From contig MARA01000005.1 in NCBI GenBank assembly GCA_001792895.1, positions 2,232,001 to 2,296,000 of the forward strand: 64,000 nucleotides of DNA, in the 5' to 3' direction. The notes under the pieces were generated by a model that searched no databases, was not told the origin of the DNA, and was given only the letters and a program-made list of their open reading frames with translations. This document shows, one piece after another, positions 32,529-43,530 of the stretch; the stretch's first letter is position 1, and the number at the start of each line of letters is the position of its first letter. The translations under genes and the position numbers were made by a program. The stretch comes from Lentinus brumalis. Lineage: Eukaryota > Basidiomycota > Agaricomycetes > Polyporales > Polyporaceae.

Positions 32529-34698
32529 CTACGAGATGATGAGGCTGTTACACAGTGCTACAATCGATGTCCAGATGACGATCTCGATGTATCCAATGAA
32601 ATGAGTCGTACGGGCACCATTCTGGCTCGAACGGACGACGCCGCCTGTGATGACTTCGAGAAGGCCATCATAGTCCGGGGTGCCCAACCCGGTAACCTGG
32701 GAATCGCTGTGAGGGACTTAGATCCACACAAGGAGCGCAAGAGCTTACCGGATCCCAACCAACATCGGAAGAAAACCCGTCCGTACCGCATCCAGGATTA
32801 CTGCCAGAGGTTATATCGGTGATTGCCGCAGCACTCGTCGAGGAATACAGCAACGGGTTCAAGAATCCAAGCTTCGGCTTTCCGGCCGTCAGCAGTTGAT
32901 CGTTAAGGAGGGCGATGATGCTCGCGAACGCTGGGGCGGCCGTGCTTGTTCCTAAAACTGACCTGTACTTGCCAGCATAATGGATGAGGTAGTCAACCCC
33001 ATGTAAGGACACGTCCGGGAACGCGCGACCGGAAGTATTGTACCTTCCCGTGTACGTAGAGCCCAATTCTCGGAGGTATCCTTCTACGGCCGCGTCTTGG
33101 TAGGATGGCCGTTGGAAGATGTTGGAGAACCCGCCGGAGCTCGAGGTCCAAGCTACCTCTGGCTCCAAACCTTGGGTCGCACCTACGGATGTGACGCTGA
33201 TCACAGCTCAGGAGAGTCTCTGATGACGAGCGAACTTGCACTTACTACGGACATGTGGAGGGGAATGTCGGCACAAACGGTTTGTCCACGCACTCTGCAG
33301 GATCCCCCAAGAAACCTCCTGCGACGCCGGAGTCGCCCGCCGCGAATATCACAGACGTCCCCATTGCTCCAAGGCGCGCGTACGCATTGCACATCGCTCT
33401 GCACAGGATCTCAGAGACGAAACGGAGGATCGCGTTGAGATGAACGTACCTAGCGAAGCTCGCCAGATCCTCGGTCTCCTGGAAGACATAGCTCGTGGTG
33501 AGAACCGATGGAAGCTGATCCTGCGTGAAAAGAAAGCGCAGTTCGTCCAGTAGATCATCCGCGGTCACTCCATCTGCATCTTTGTCTGTCTTGAGGTATG
33601 TGATGGGCACATTGGTGGCCAGGCCAACGGTGATCTGGCTGTCCGAGTTCTGCGGATGACGGTGAGGGTCTCAGGATGTATGACGATATTGCGGGAACCT
33701 TACAGCCTCCAAAGTTCCCTGTCCGTGATTTGGTGCACCATCAGTAGACAGCACCTGGAAGGTCGGATTATGGATGTCTTCTCTGAACTTGGACAGGTAT
33801 AACTTGGACAGGGTTAGTGGAGACAGCGATCGGACGTAGGCATCCTCACCTTCAGGTCGTCAATGTTAGCGATTTCCTGGCCCAAACCGCCGATGTACAG
33901 ACTATTATTCTGCGCTGTAGCAGGGTCGGTAGGGATGTTGTACATCTTCTGCAGACACGACGGGTTGATTGCCTGCGCGCACGTTGCTGGTGGGTCTGTC
34001 TCTGTGGTGACCAAGTCGTGTATTGGAGACCCACGAAGGCGTATGGGAGGAATGAACCTGAGATACAGTAGTCGGCTCCAATGAACTAAGATAACGCAAG
34101 TCGCTGCTCACTGTGCCGTTGGGTATACCAAGGTGATGTGTCCGTGTAGATGTACGGGCAAAGCATAGGATAGCGTTCGGATCGTCGTAGTGTTGGTGGG
34201 TTCGTGAATGTATGTCATGAAGTTTGCGTCGAGTAACGCATTCGCCCGTTCTAGAGATAATCTGATATGAAGCATGTCACCGGAGTCTGTGGCGGTTGAG
34301 AAGGCGAGGCCATTTGTATGCAACCACTTAGTAACGATCTGGAGGCTCTCGGGCCGAGGAGCAGTGTACTCCCATACCTGCAGACATGATGAGGTTCCGT
34401 ATCGTAGAAGACAGATAGAGATTGGACGCACCTCTGCGGTCGAGAGGTGGCGTCCATAGTTCGTGCTGTTGGGATCGCTGACGTCCAGGAGAGCCATGTA
34501 GAGACCACTCTCGTTGGCTTGCGGCATCGCGATGGTGAGGCGAAGCTCGTGGTCGGGATGTGGCGCGGTGTCGTGAAGGGCGTATCCGGCTGGCAGGGAG
34601 GAGAGCTGACCGTAAAGACGGCGATCGTCGTATGGCAGGCTGAGGACACATCGCAACACCTGTAGGATGGCCAGGACCAGGAGGGTAGTCGTCAGCAT
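32529..34698 (-). CDS. secreted tripeptidyl peptidase, sedolisin family (S53)
   Basis: Serine-carboxyl protease that releases tripeptides from N-termini at acidic pH; in fungi usually secreted with a pro-domain. MLTTTLLVLAILQVLRCVL is a signal peptide (an ATG six codons upstream, at 34716, is also open). The pro-domain has LYMALLDVSDPNSTNYGRHL with STAEV, the mature start follows PATCAQAINPSCLQKMYNIP. Catalytic Glu and Asp appear in TLEANSDSQ (ExxxD spacing kept), the oxyanion Asp in FAAGDSGVAGG, and the Ser in GTSTAAPAFASIIALLNDQ; SSGGFSNIF and DVGWDPVTGLGTPDYDGLL complete the signature. Introns are short. Two oddities: the usual SYG is SYV, and the C-terminus runs about 25 residues beyond the normal end to TAG at 32529-32531, at the edge of duplicated sequence. 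Confidence 0.9.
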
Positions 34699-34716
34699 GG
34701 GTGGAGGGCACTCCAA

Positions 34717-35646
34717 GCCCCGGCGGGAATTCTTGTAGCAGTCGGCACTGGAGCGTCATACTACGAACATATATTGAGACATTGTGCCTTGGTCGTAGCT
34801 CGACCCCACAGTGAGGCGTGGAATTGTTGAGTCGGGGCTATTTGATCAGACAATGAGCGTGCCGCCGGTCTCCACCCGGTATGCGCAGAACACCCTGCAC
34901 AGGTGGGCAAGACCCAACATTCGCACCTGCATGACCTCAGGCATCAACGATGATCTAGGTCCGGATGTAGACAAACGCAGGATGACGTACCTACCACGAG
35001 CACTCGCGAGTGTCAAGTACGGTACGGCCTCACGATGGCCAAGGCGGTGCATGCGCCGATCTGTCAAAGAACCCGCGGCACCCTTGCCGTCTCAGACTGT
35101 AGCCAATGCCCAACAGATGCCTGAGAATGTCCGGAGCAAAGTAAGAGAAACGAGGACTTCCTCACCACAGCGTTGTCGTTATCCAGCGGCCAGGTGACTG
35201 AACGAGGGCGCTCCGTAGAACGAGAACGAGTATCGCAGGAACGTCGATGACATATCCCTCTTGACCGTGTACCATCTCTGAGGGAGTACTTAGCGCAATG
35301 AACGCGGCATTGCGAAGCACCCTGGAAGCCGATGGAGGTACCTTCGTTCTCTGTCCAGCAACGGGGAGGTCGTCAGTGCATCAACATAAGTCTTCGACGC
35401 GGTCTAACATCACGCTATGACAGCTGGGGAGTCTTCGCGCCAGTGTCGCAGCGCCCATACAAGGAGATATTAGGTGCTGCCGGCGCGGGTGAGGTGCAAA
35501 GAAAAGGGATTCACTCACTATCCGGATGCAGTGATCAGCATGTGGCTCGCTGGTAGTAGAGACGGCATCAAGCAAACGGATATCTTACGGGATGGCGGGG
35601 TATCATGTCAAACATATTGTGACGGAGACGAGTACGTAGTGTACAA
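34717..35646. repeat. downstream flank of the duplicated unit (copy B)
   Basis: From about 35100 to 35646 this aligns with 30660-31289: shared stretches include tatcatgtcaaacata and the tract around ggtgcaaa-gaaaa-gattcactcact. The minus-strand frame MVHGQEGYVIDVPAILVLVL recurs in both copies, suggesting a second, short or broken gene in the unit; I do not recognise it. 34717-34850 is the likely promoter of the peptidase gene and shows nothing notable. Confidence 0.6.
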
Positions 35647-36587
35647 TCAGATGATGTCAATAACTGTGGGCCACAGACTGCGAAAGGTGAGCCCTTGACA
35701 TGAACATGACGCCAACGCGTAAGTTACGACACTCACGCAAGAAAACCCACAAGCGTCTGCAAGAATGCGGAAAAAAACGGAATCCATCTGAGAAACGTCG
35801 ACAAACGGTCAACAACGAATGGACACGTGCAGTAGGCTGGCGGACAGAGAGCCAGGCCTCCGACTCGCGAGCGCGAAGGGCTACCACCTCTGGTTTGTAG
35901 CATGACGAGCACACGCTTGTCGAGCGAATGCCCTAACACGCTCGGAATTTCGAAGGAATGGCTCAGCACGGTCCTCGCAAAGATACACGTACGTGGACAT
36001 GTTGTATTTCGCTGCCCTGAACAGCCCCGCAGCCACATAGCCCGTGATGGCTGACCCCACAATCGCTCCTCCCAAAGCGAGACAGGCGAATAGGAAGAAG
36101 ACCAGCACCGCAAACGTCAACCTCGACCTCTTCTCATTCTGCTTGGCGGGCGAACGCGATGGTAGCCTGAGCTGACTCGGATTCACATCGTCAGCCTGGA
36201 GCCCTTGTCGATCGTAGCGCCGTAGAGGTATCCGTTCGCCGTCTGAGACGCTGCCGGAGGATAGGCCTGCGCCAGAAAGGCGCGGTCTTGTCTTGTAGCC
36301 CTTTCGCGACGGCCTCCGCGGGGGAAATGTGAGGTTGAGGAAGGCATACGTCCCGCATGCGATGAACGCTGGTGTGTACAGGACTAATGTCCAGTAGAGT
36401 GTAAAGCGGAAGATGTCTGAAGAACATCCATCAGGATTCACAAGTTCCCAGCTACAGTTTGGCTCGTCGACTCACCATGGGAGTTGTGAAGATATCTGCC
36501 TCGGGGTTGGACGGGATCCTTATGTTCGATGGGAAACAGTTCGATGCCGGGGTTGTAAAGCGAAGGCCATGATGGCGTGCCAGACAT
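35647..36587 (-). CDS. TMEM170-like integral membrane protein (intact copy)
   Basis: Small three-helix membrane protein related to TMEM170, a family placed in the ER and nuclear envelope and linked in animals to membrane shape. The start (ATG at 36585-36587) reads [20 protein letters not shown]. After an intron, [20 protein letters not shown] is helix 1, running into [14 protein letters not shown] basic loop of about 75 residues is followed by [20 protein letters not shown] and [20 protein letters not shown] as helix 2. After a long intron come [18 protein letters not shown] and, one more intron on, [12 protein letters not shown] at 35647-35649, the conserved family tail. The frame is intact throughout. 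A decayed copy sits at 31290-32116 on the same strand, with the peptidase gene between. Confidence 0.82.
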
Positions 36588-37242
36588 TCTTGACAACAGA
36601 TCAAGACATCACAATCGAGTGGTCGTCGAGTGCAGCGCAGGGAGCAGGCAAAAGCGATATGGAAGGAAGAGACAAGCCTGACGTAGCGAGCGGGTGTGAC
36701 GCGGTTCAGCCCGTGCATCGCCCAAAATGGCAATCGCTGTATTCGCTCGTGACCCTCAGACTTCGTGTCTCGAGCGATCTTGCATGACTGCAGGCATCAC
36801 AATACAAGCCGAGAGCACGACAATTCGACACTGTGATATCGCTGACGGGCGAGAATCACGGGATGGACATGTCGAGGCCGCTCAAGTCTGAGGCCCGCTT
36901 GGCCAGAATGCGGATTGGAAGTCGTCCTGGCGATTCGGCCAAGGCTGATGAGCACACGGGAGACAGGCATGCTACATATGCGCTGCTCGAAGAACTGTTT
37001 GAAAGGACCTGGAGAACGAGAGCAAAAGTATTACATACTCCTGGAATCAGCGGTTTGTAAACTAGTCACTTCGCGGAAGGAACGAGCTACGTATGTTACA
37101 CTTTGCGCTGCACTAGATACGTGAGTGGCAGACGGAGAGGCTCGCGAGCGAAGAACCGTGCCTTGCTCAGTTGGCAGATACATAACTGGTAGAGCTAAGA
37201 GATAGATAGATACCTATAAAATAATGCGGAAGACGCTAGGAC
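36588..37242. repeat. upstream flank of the duplicated unit (copy B) and ligase 3' flank
   Basis: 36588 to about 36990 is the counterpart of 32117-32528 and would contain the TMEM170 promoter. From there to the ligase stop codon nothing is recognisable. Confidence 0.6.
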
Positions 37243-40200
37243 TTAACCGAAGCGACAGATCGCCCGAGACTCCACCTCATCTGCGATGAGCGTCTCGTCA
37301 AGGGTGTCGTACGCCAACATCTTCATGTCCAGGATCAGGATCGGCTTGCACCGAGCGATATCCTTGTGCCCCAGTAGCGCTGCTCGGCGACTGGCCAATT
37401 CATGCAACGTGTCCTGCAGGAAGAGAACTTCGGAGACGTCCACAAAGACGACACCGCGCTTCGACCACTTGCAAGAGGGTGTACTGCCCCATCCGCACGC
37501 TATCGTCACAGCGTCGAGTGTGGACACCTGATTCCCTTTCGGAATCACGGCGTACGACGGCGCTCTCCAGGACGGACGCGCAGTCCGGGGAGGTCGCGCG
37601 AGCCAGACTACCGAGTCCTGCAGGAAGTGGTGGAGGGTTGCAGGAGAGGCTGAGTTGGTGCGGACATCCATAATCCGACTGCAATCGTCGTCTTCCCTCT
37701 TGAGTATCAGAGTGGGCTGAGGACCCTGGAGACCCGGAGCGGGTTTCACCGTCGTGGGAGGCGGGGTTTGTGGAAGAGGCATCCCTGGAGGTGTGGCCAC
37801 AGGCGGCGAAGCTCGAGGAGGCCCAGCGCGTGACGGAGTTTTGTCCGTAAGAGGGAGGTCCCGCATGAACACGGGCGAAGGTTCAGACACACGAGAAGAG
37901 CCTGGGCCAGATCCCGGAGGATGGCGAACAGGAGACGAAGCAGCAGCAGCAGTTACGTTCGTCACAGAAGTCAATCGTGCCATACCCAGCCGAGCTCGCA
38001 AACCTTCGGTCCCTGCCTCCGGCGTGTTCCCGTCGATCGGCACTTCCCTGGCTTCCGCTATGTTCTCCGCATTCCCCACGTCGATCGTCTTCCGCCTTGG
38101 GCCCACGGTGTTGAGACGAGCGCGCTTCGATGGGCTCGCCCCGCCTCTCTTCTTCCCATCGGCGACTTCCAGCTTCTCGATCCACAAAATCTCCGTCTGC
38201 TTGCGCTTCTTAGGGCAGCGCACCCCAGGCGACGCCGGCTGGTCGGGGTGGAACATCGCCTTGACGCAGTCGTCCTCTGCTTTCCCTGCGCGGTCACGAC
38301 CGACAGCGGCACGGGCAATTTGCTGATATTCTTGTAATGTGAGTCCATCTGACCAGGGCCGTTCGGACGGGCGGTAAACTTTGGTCATGCGCGGAAAGCG
38401 TAACTCGTAGAACTATCAAGACAGTTGAGCTAGAAGTAACGCGATGACCAGTGTGTATGTGACGGACCATGCTACTTTGCGCCTTCGAGAATCCTGCTCC
38501 AAAGAGCTCCGCGAGCAGAGGTTGCTGTAGGAGAACCGCAGGAGGGCGGAGATTGGGGCACACCTTGAACCTGTACGGCAATCCCTCGATGGCCTGAATT
38601 CGTGTGAGTACAAAATCGCAGTGTGCACCAACCGCCTCGCGCACCTGCTCACAATAAGGGACCATATCCGAGTTCTTGATCATGAAGTTCACTTCCTCCA
38701 GCTCTTGCCTAGACAAGCCATAGGCCGATGTAAAGACGACTTCGAAATGGGGCCGACATGAGAGCTAGCCAGATAGCGATCAGCTAGAGGATCACGCCGT
38801 AAGCATAATCGTACTTACGTTCGACTTGCATTCGTCTGCATTTGCAAGTAGCCCAAAGTAGAAGGTGGTGTACGCAGTGGGTAGCACTGACATAAGGAGC
38901 GTGCTCAGTCTGGACATACTGTAAGAACGTCATTCTGTCAGAGGGGCGCACCTCGCAGTTCTCGAGCTCTGTCCTTCTCCCAGGCTGCCCCGAGAAGGAC
39001 AAGATCGACAGTGTCACTGTAGCCTTTGATGTAGTCTCTCTTGAGCTACGAAAAGGCGGTCAGCGGCGCAGAGCACAGACAGACACGGAATACTCGCCTT
39101 CACCCATGGCCATCGCCTCTCCCCGTACTGTGCGCCGTCGGCTTTCAATACCGCGCCTTCTTGATAATCAGCGATGAGCGTCGCGAACGCCTTCCTCAAT
39201 GTGTCCGATGCCTCGGCCCGCTTCATGTCGATACAGACCCTCTCGGCGAGCATCGAGTAACCTGGAATGACCCGGACAACTCGTTCAAGAGTTGCTCGCC
39301 GCTCGGAGTATGGGAAGGAGAGAAGCGAGGTGCCGTCAAGGAGTAGGATGTCAAAGAAGACAAGGGCGAGATGACGAGTCCCACCATCCGAACCGTTGGA
39401 TAACATGGAACATTGCGAATTCCTACGGTCCCGTGTCAGGTACTGTCAAATAGACCAGAAGCTAGCAAGTACGTACATCCCCTCTGCAGTTGACGGCGGA
39501 GCTGGGGACGTCTTATGGCGGACACCGACTGCCGTGCTAGCAATCAAGCTACGAATCCGCCAGAACTCTGAAGGAAGCTTGGTCATGCCAATTCATACCG
39601 CGCGGAAGTAGGAGGCAGCACTCACCATCAATACGGTCAGTTGCCTCGGAGAATGCAACCAGCTCAGCCTCAACGACAATGTCCTGCCGGAACGATGCTT
39701 CTGCGGGTGCTACTCCTTGCTTGATGCTCAAATTATGCCCTTGAGCAACACCGAGAGCTTCGCACACGATGCTAGAGACAATCGCACCATGTAAGCCACA
39801 CGCTCAAGGAAGTATCAAGTTAGGCCTCTCACTCATGGATGCCCGCGCGGTCGCGTGTAGAGTCCCTGCCGCTCTTGCTGTATATTTTGATATGCGGGCT
39901 ACCGGTCTCGTCAAGCCGAATGTGAATCTGTGCACGCTCGCCATCGTACTTCGTCTCGACCCAGACCTTGTCAGCACCTTGCAGGAGCTTAAGCGCTTGA
40001 ACTATGCCTTGTCCCTTGGAGCACTTCGGAATCTGCATGCGGAGGTGAGTATGTATCCTGATGCGCAATCATCGAGACGTGAAGGATTAACCTGGATTGG
40101 GGTGCCACAAACAGGGTCGGGCATAGGATCACCTGGTTTGAGTCTCTCGTACGTCTGCGCTGCCTCGTCCAGGTCCGCTCGGGTCTTATAGATCACCGCC

Positions 40201-41019
40201 ATTCGTCCGGAGGGGTCCCAGGCGTACATTGCCGATTCCTTTGAAAGCTGGGCGATAGCGTTGCTGTTGTACTGCAACAAGGCTGCGGTATAGTGGTTTG
40301 CAGAGCGAGGTATGGGTAGAGCAATGGACGGAGATCCTTGAGAATTATCTGCGTCACGACGGCAGATTCGGCGGGGAGAGTGAGTGGTACAGCGTGGTTA
40401 GGATCGCCTGCCTGGAGCGTCGCGGAGAGTTGGTGGCAGAGAACGACGCATGAACACCGGCCGCGGAGAACCCGCACTTGGCCGCGAGTTCGGTGAGTAA
40501 CGCATCGACTTGAGCGATAGTGACGGTGACTGTCGAGCCTTGCGAATGCGCTGTGCCTAGCATGATATCCCTCACTTCGTCGCCCAGACATCCCTTCGCG
40601 TCTTCTTCCTTCCACTTCTTCAGTCGCTCGCCTCGCCCATGGGTCTCGCTTGACACTCCGAGGATCTTGACCAGATACTGGGCTAATCCGGCTTCTTGAA
40701 GGTTGTACTTCCGCTTCACGTCCTCTTCGGGGAACAGCAGACGGAAGATTATAGCGGTCGTGCCCGGCGGTAACGGAGCATATAGTTCACGGAGCCTTCC
40801 CACCCATCTTCTGAAGGTCTTGCACACAGGTGTGTCGGCATAGCGCGTCGTTGGTGGTTGCTTTTCCGACGCCTTATGTGGTCTGACCTTCGCAATTGCG
40901 TCGACGAGCTCAGTAAAACTGGGGGACAGTCAATACACGAAAGTAAATGAGCATAAAGCCTCGGGGACGTATACGCACAAGGCAAATGGAATGCCACTGT
41001 CGTCCGTAAGCGCAGACAT
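37243..41019 (-). CDS. ATP-dependent DNA ligase, LIG4-like
   Basis: Seals DNA nicks; the nearest fit is the nuclear LIG4 branch used in end joining. The start MSALTDDSGIPFA splices to FFTELVDAIAKVRPHKASEK; the N-terminal helical domain follows (RELYAPLPPGTTAIIFRLLF, YNLQEAGLAQYLVKILGVSS). The catalytic core has VETKYDGERAQIHI (motif I, the adenylated Lys), VFFDILLLDGTSLLSFPYSE (III), EGAVLKADGAQYGERRWPWV (IV) and KLKRDYIKGYSDTVDLVLLG (V). The OB part includes RQELEEVNFMIKNSDMVPY and FYELRFPRMTKVYRPSERPW. A Pro/Ser-rich linker of about 200 residues follows, then a last module (HHFLQDSVVWLARPPR; SKRGVVFVDVSEVLFLQDTL) in place of a clear BRCT, and TAA at 37243-37245. The start is likely but another short exon upstream (acceptor near 41085) is possible. 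Confidence 0.85.
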
Positions 41020-41819
41020 GAGGGCGTTCCGAGTCCGATTGGAGCTGCCAGTGGTTGTTCGGTCCGCTAAGATCTCTGCGAGTCGGTAAAGAGATGAGCG
41101 CAGTTCAGACGCCAGACTACCTGCGCTCGCACACTTACCAGGGTTGAGATGGTGAGCTAAGTCTGGCGGGAGGAGGAGCAGCCTCAGCTCCGAGTCGAGG
41201 CTACGACGCGTTGTGACGGCGAGTCACGCACGCGTCAACATATCGCGTCAGTCACGTGCTCGCTAGCCACAAGCGCCGTGTCAGTAAGTAAGTAGGAGTA
41301 ACTACTTTGCTACTTTCTCGTTGACCTGCACGGTCCTCCGCTCCTGCTGACTATCTGGCGACGCTGCTAACCCCGAAAGAGGCCACCACGGCGTACCCCA
41401 GCTGGGAGCTTCCTCAGCCAACACCGTATATGATTGTCGATGACAGAGAACCTCCTGCACCTGCCGATAACCTCTCCGTGTACGTCTCGAGAGAGGGGCT
41501 GAAGGTACTTGTGAACACGCTGAATGTGGAGGTTCGTGTCTCATCCAGTGATGATATGTATGTGCGGATTGACCCATGGGACCGCAGGATGAATTAATCC
41601 GAACCTATGTCCATGCCGTATATAATCGAGACATCATATCCAATCACCCTGACGCCGTCAAGCCCGCAAGATGGTCGGCATATAGCGTCCGCAAGGTGTG
41701 TCGTCTCTTCCGGCTATGACAAGACACTCCGCCGCCCTGCATCCGGACTTGGTTGTGCAGGACGAAAATCCTGTCCCGTTCTCATATATCTTTGCCTAAA
41801 GAGTCCCGACACGCAAACT
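41020..41819. other. intergenic between ligase and Notchless relic
   Basis: Mostly unassigned. A plus-strand frame at about 41345-41555 (ATTAYPSWELPQPTPYMIV; SVYVSREGLKVLVNTLNVE) looks coding in composition but matches no family I know, and no in-frame neighbour exon was found. The ligase promoter must lie between 41020 and about 41300. Confidence 0.35.
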
Positions 41820-43530
41820 CCAGGTGCACCGACGCGAATAGCCACCGCAAAGTTCATCGGTGAGGATGTTCTGTCGCATCCACCCCATGCATCCACACCC
41901 GAGGACGCGTTCGTGATCCGCTGCTCGCCCTGCGCAGTCTTATCAGACCAGCGATGACATGTCTATCAACGCTGTCTGGTGCGTACTTCTCGACATCTAT
42001 TCCCTCTGCATTTTCCTCGCAACAACAGGCCCCGGCAACTGCAGTGCGCGGCTGTGGGATGATCTGTTCACCGAGACCCCCTCGCATGTTCTCTCTGGAC
42101 ACAAAGGTTGGGTGCTGTGCCTCGGATTGGGAACGCGATGGAAAGGAACCTCGCTACGGATGGGCATGCCGGGCATGTCCGTTTATGGCACCCGAAGACA
42201 GAGAAGCCCGAGAGCGAGGTGACAGACTTCGTCTGTCCACTCGCTCTCGTGTGAGCTCATACATATGTTCGCCTCCTCGTGGGTGGTTGCTCCGAAGCAG
42301 ACGTAGCTAACGTCCTCAGAACTTCCACGGCGCGTCGTCTTGCCTCGTCATCGAAGGATGGGACCGTGCGTGCGTGCATGGACCAGGGTGCGAGTGTGGG
42401 TGGCCACACTGCAAGCGTGAACGTGGTACTGTGGGGCCGCGGCGGACTTATCGGTGAAGGCGTCCTGTATACTGCGTCGAGCGACCGCACCACGCGAGTG
42501 TGGGACGCGAACGAGGTGAGTATGGGCATGTACGCTCTGTTTCCGTGTCTTCCAGCGTGCTCATCATGGTCTTCCAGGGAAGTTGCTTGCACATACCGAA
42601 GGGACCTTGGTCTCCAAGACAAGCGCAGATAGCGAAGGTGCGTTCTCTTCCCTCGCGTGAGACCGTACGGACCCGTTGCCCCCTTCTCCCGCGCGATAGA
42701 CAGTTATACTTGCGTCGCGGCGCGACTGCGACCTCTGCGCATCGAACTCGGGTCGTTCCAGCAGATCGACCGAGGCTGACGATCTGTCTCCTCCCACAGC
42801 TCAGTCGCTCGCTCTCGCGCGATGGCACACGTTGGTGTCTGCCGCCGGCGAGCTCCTGATCCCCGACTCGGACGACCACACGCTCCACCCGTGGTCGCTC
42901 TTCCCTTCTCAGACGGCATCCTCCGACGCGTCGTCCGCAGCCCCCGGGCATGGAGGGAAGCTGAAGCACCGCACACGGTTCCCGGGATACGGACGGCAGG
43001 TCGCGCACGTCGCGTTCAGCCGGTGGGCCGTGAGCGCGGCGTGGGATGACTGGGCGCGCATGCACCAGGCCCACGGGCAAGTTCGCGACGCTCCGCACTC
43101 GCGTTGCCCGTCAGCAGTTAATTTAGCGCGCTGAAGGCGAGCTCAAAGTTGTCACTGCAATTTGTCGATCATGTTTGGGCTTGACGGTTGGGCGTTGGCC
43201 TCCGTCGCCACTTGTCGCGAGGCTACGGGGCGACGAGTGGCGAGTGGCGTCCGGAGCTTGCGGTCAGTCCGCTGTGGCGGCCCATGCGTCACTATGCACA
43301 CTTGACACTGCGACGTCGATCGTCGTGCTGGACAAAAGCCATGACCGACTACGTTGTGACGTTGCGAGAATGCGACATGTGGATATGCCATATTCGACGC
43401 TATGACAGATCGGGGACCTCAAAGCATACAAGCTTACGACGGACCTCCCTGGGCACACGGACGAGGTGTACTACGTCCACACTGTCGCGGACAAGCTCGT
43501 GAGCGGCGGGCGGTATGCACGGTGAAGATG
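41820..43530 (+). pseudogene. NLE1: Notchless / RSA4 (ribosome assembly WD40) relic
   Basis: The intact gene encodes an eight-blade WD40 protein needed, with Mdn1, to release factors from pre-60S ribosomes. Here pieces appear in the right order but in shifting frames: ATAKFIGEDVLSHPPHAST with EDAFVIRC, then CSARLWDDLFTETPSHVLSG with HKGWVLC. After a frame change come NAMERNLATDGHAGHVRLWH, RRLASSSKDGTVRACMDQG, VGGHTASVNVVLWGRGGL with YTASSDRTTRVWDANE, then SDDHTLHPWSLFPSQTASS, RQVAHVAFSRWAVSAAWDD and finally GDLKAYKLTTDLPGHTDEV. Several conserved GH and WD positions are lost, and frames break at least three times plus in-frame stops. Unlike the homopolymer breaks elsewhere, the damage is spread out with many substitutions. 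The gene is essential in yeast, so a working copy should exist elsewhere. Confidence 0.82.

Noticed and set aside
41345..41580. Possible first exon of the Notchless relic
   Set aside because: The peptide does not resemble the Notchless N-terminal domain, and recognisable Notchless sequence starts only at about 41820.
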